Of a stretch of 64,000 nt of DNA, positions 61,470 to 64,000 are shown one piece after another. The position numbers were made by a program, and so were the translations under genes. Origin of the DNA: Acestrorhynchus altus (lineage: Eukaryota > Chordata > Actinopteri > Characiformes > Acestrorhynchidae); contig CM067508.1 of assembly GCA_034509495.1 (NCBI GenBank), forward strand, positions 30,707,071 to 30,771,070. The letters are read 5' to 3'. Positions within the stretch are counted from its first letter, which is position 1. Each line of letters starts with the position of its first letter. The notes under the pieces are model-generated. The model was given only the letters and a program-made list of their open reading frames with translations. It did not search any database and was not told the origin of the DNA.

Positions 61470-62000
61470 TGTTGAGGTGCTCTAACTAAACAAATAAAAC
61501 TGAAGAAATGTCTTTAAATCATTTGAACAATACGGTGGCAGCACATCAGCAGATGATTAGAACGTGGATTTTGAAGGAAGCTGTCTTATTTAAACCTCAG
61601 ACATTAGTTTTGCTTTTGAATGTTGAAGTGAGTGCTATCACCAAGGTGAGATCCAAAGAGCTCTCTGAGGCTTTCAGAAAGAAGATGCCGATGAGTCTGG
61701 GAAGGGATTTAAAAAGATCTCGGAACAATTAGGAATCAGCTGTTCCACTCAAATAATATTCAGGTGGAGAACATTTATACAAGCATGCAAGGATTGGTCG
61801 TTTTGCCCCTGTTCTCCCACTGCAGCTGAACAAGCTGATATACAGAAGCAGCACTAACAGTGAAGGAGCACGTGGACTGTCACCATGCCTGGGGTAGCAA
61901 TGATCGAGGTGCTGTTATCTCTATTACAAATCTGTGGAGCCACACAGTGATTGATTGAACAATGAATGTTGTTTTAAACTATCTGCCAACATGGTCAGAT
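61470..62000 (+). mobile_element. Tc1-like transposon remnant (N-terminal helix-turn-helix region)
   Basis: Frames near 61620-61740 contain KVRSKELSEAFRKKMPMS and, shifted, GKGFKKISEQLGISCSTQII-like readings. This is the K-x-x-L-x-x-x-I-V-x-x-x-x-x-G-x-G-x-K-x-I-S-x-x-L block of Tc1 transposases. Interrupted by stops and frameshifts. It lies next to 60640-61120 but in the other orientation, so they are separate insertions. Confidence 0.6.
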
Positions 62001-64000
62001 CAAGCTGTCCTAAGCAAGTTCCTGGGCCACTAGCTGACTACAAGATGTGTACAAAAGTTTTTTGTGGGATTCCCTTTTTTCTTTCTTTCTCGTGACTGCA
62101 CACAAATTGTTCACAGGAGAAAAAGTGAAGAAATGAACAAAGAAAAAAAAAACAAAACAAAACATCAGTTTGAACATATGAGAGAAAAAAGGGAAAAAGC
62201 ACCACCTTTCTATCACACTTCAGTGCCTGCAGGTTATTTTTTAATCTCCAGAGACAATACTTCACAGACAAGAAACCTGGCGTTATTGAAATGCCAAGCT
62301 GCATTACCATCCGCTTTGCTGGCATATACTCTGACATATAAGTTTTAGTGGATACAGAGGCAACACTGGTGGAAAACAAACGTTTCGCCTTTTTACAGTG
62401 AGACAGAGCCATCCTTCAGTCTGTAAACACAAAACAATAACCCAACCTTCAGATCAATATGCTGGAGGCTTGGCTGTGTTTCTGTCCACTGTCTGCCTGG
62501 CACCCACAATTGCAGCCACTCCTTGCTTTTGACTTTACTTATCTTTATTTTTCACAAAGCGACAATGTACAAAGGTCCAATTTGCAAAACCCCCAAATCC
62601 TCTTGTTAAAGATTTGTGGTCTTCCATTGTGCAGCGCCGAGGAAAGCTATATTGGCTTTATGCTGCACTAGGGAGGTCTGCGACAATGACCCGTGTCTCC
62701 AATGCAGGCAGTGCTTCTCCAAGACTTGCCTTTTTTTTGTGTATAAAGTGAGAACAAGTGAAGCATTCAGACACCCAGTCGAGACTAGTCTGTGCAAACT
62801 GGTTCTTGGTTTACATGCACAAATAGCAAAGAACCTTTAAAAACACCCAAAAGGCTCGAAACCAAACTCCAGTGTCCTCTTGACTGTACCAGAGGAGACA
62901 TTTACATGATTCAAGACACGTGTCTTCAATGTGTGACTTATTAGAGCTCAATGCAATTAACCAGACAATCCCCTGAGCCCCCAGCATCTGCGGCCCACTC
63001 TGAGTGATGTTCTGGGCCTGCTGGCTGCCCTCGAAACGATAAACCAGTCCCTCCCTCCCTCAAGGAGGCACGCTCGCTATTCAACTTTGTCTCAGCCCAG
63101 GATGGAATTCATTCCTTCCTTCATTTCCTCCTAGCAAGAGTCTGTTTACGAATTATGAAGATCATTTGAAATGGAAATGATTGCTGACTTTTGAGTGAAC
63201 TTACCATTCAAAATGCTGAGCACATGTAACTAGAGGTCTACAGGGACCAGTGTCAACAGATACAAGCCTTTGGTACATACAAAAAGCAAATGCTTGTTTA
63301 ACCTATAAAAAAAAAAATAATACAAACATGTGAACATGCCTTTAGTTATACTGCTGCTCATAATGAAGTTAAGCTTTTGCGTGGAAATGAAACTACCAGC
63401 TACATGGCTCATAGCAAGCACCTGCGAGGGGTGACTACATTTTGCTATCAGCTAAAAAAAACAAACAACAAAACGCTCAAAATATAAATCCTCCAGCTAC
63501 ATCCACAAGTGAGCAAGTGAAAAAGAAATCAGTATTGAATTGCTCTACAAAATTGCTGTGATATTGCAGCAACATTTTCAACAATATATTTATAACATAT
63601 ATATTTATAATATTTCTTTTAATATCTTTCGTCAAATTTGTGCCACCACTGTTTCCAAAGGGGTGTGTCTGAATGGTTATGACAATAACTGATTATCATT
63701 TATATTGGCAATACCTGTTTTTCTGAGAATATCAAGAACACTGATTGAGAGCACATTTCAATGTAGAAAGAAGTGTTCTAAGTACATGATCGTATTTGGA
63801 GTAGGGTTGGGTGGAATATCAGCATTACCGTATACTGTTACATTTAAAATCATGATAGCATCTCAAAATGAGAACATACTTAGAAAAAAAAATCTGAAAC
63901 GCAGCCAAAAAAGCTCAATCATTCATGTGCATTAAAGAGAGCCATGGGTTGGGGGTGCTGTGCGAGCTCACTGGCCCTTTTCCACCTACGTCTTCTTATT

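Overview
The window is vertebrate nuclear DNA, most likely from a teleost fish. Coding sequence is very sparse and sits in canonical GT/AG exons. Long introns are filled with decayed Tc1/mariner-type DNA transposons, SINE-like repeats, terminal-inverted-repeat (TIR) elements and many microsatellites. Several of the dispersed repeats look like ones I know from otophysan fishes (characins, catfishes), but I cannot fix the species from the sequence. I see no bacterial or phage genes, CRISPR array, rRNA or convincing tRNA gene.

The only host gene I can support is on the minus strand: the 5' end of megf11 (multiple EGF-like domains 11). Four coding exons read right to left: 49415-49530 (start codon, signal peptide, first EMI cysteine), 41969-42070 and 41320-41420 (rest of the EMI domain), and 22219-22311 (first EGF-like repeat). 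All splice sites are canonical and the reading phases join perfectly (2, 2, 1, 1), giving about 138 uninterrupted residues that closely match the N-terminus of vertebrate MEGF11. The introns are 7,344, 548 and 19,008 bp. The rest of the gene (more EGF-like repeats, membrane segment, cytoplasmic tail) must lie beyond the low-coordinate edge, because I found no further exon in positions 1-22218. A splice acceptor 8 bases before the ATG suggests a non-coding first exon and promoter to the right of 49540, which I could not locate.

Layout: 1-22218 is intron 4 (partial), with Tc1 remnants, SINEs, a LINE endonuclease fragment at 13539-14117, telomere-like tracts and a minisatellite. 22312-41319 is intron 3, with a Tc1 deletion derivative bearing identical 32-bp TIRs at 31656-32077, a 95-bp local duplication (24046 and 25382) and TA-rich arrays. 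42071-49414 is intron 1, with two more Tc1 remnants, a 61-bp tandem repeat carrying CCAAT-type motifs and a 16-bp tandem array. 49541-64000 is the upstream region (5'UTR intron and/or intergenic), with a nested SINE-in-TIR element, a two-copy unclassified family and more Tc1 debris.

I did not find a new biological system. The best leads are a GA/CT microsatellite that doubles as the polypyrimidine tract of a coding exon, the ungapped 95-bp duplication, the CCAAT-containing tandem array, the intact-TIR Tc1 derivative and a perfect 15-bp hairpin. Repeat boundaries are approximate unless a terminal motif is named.
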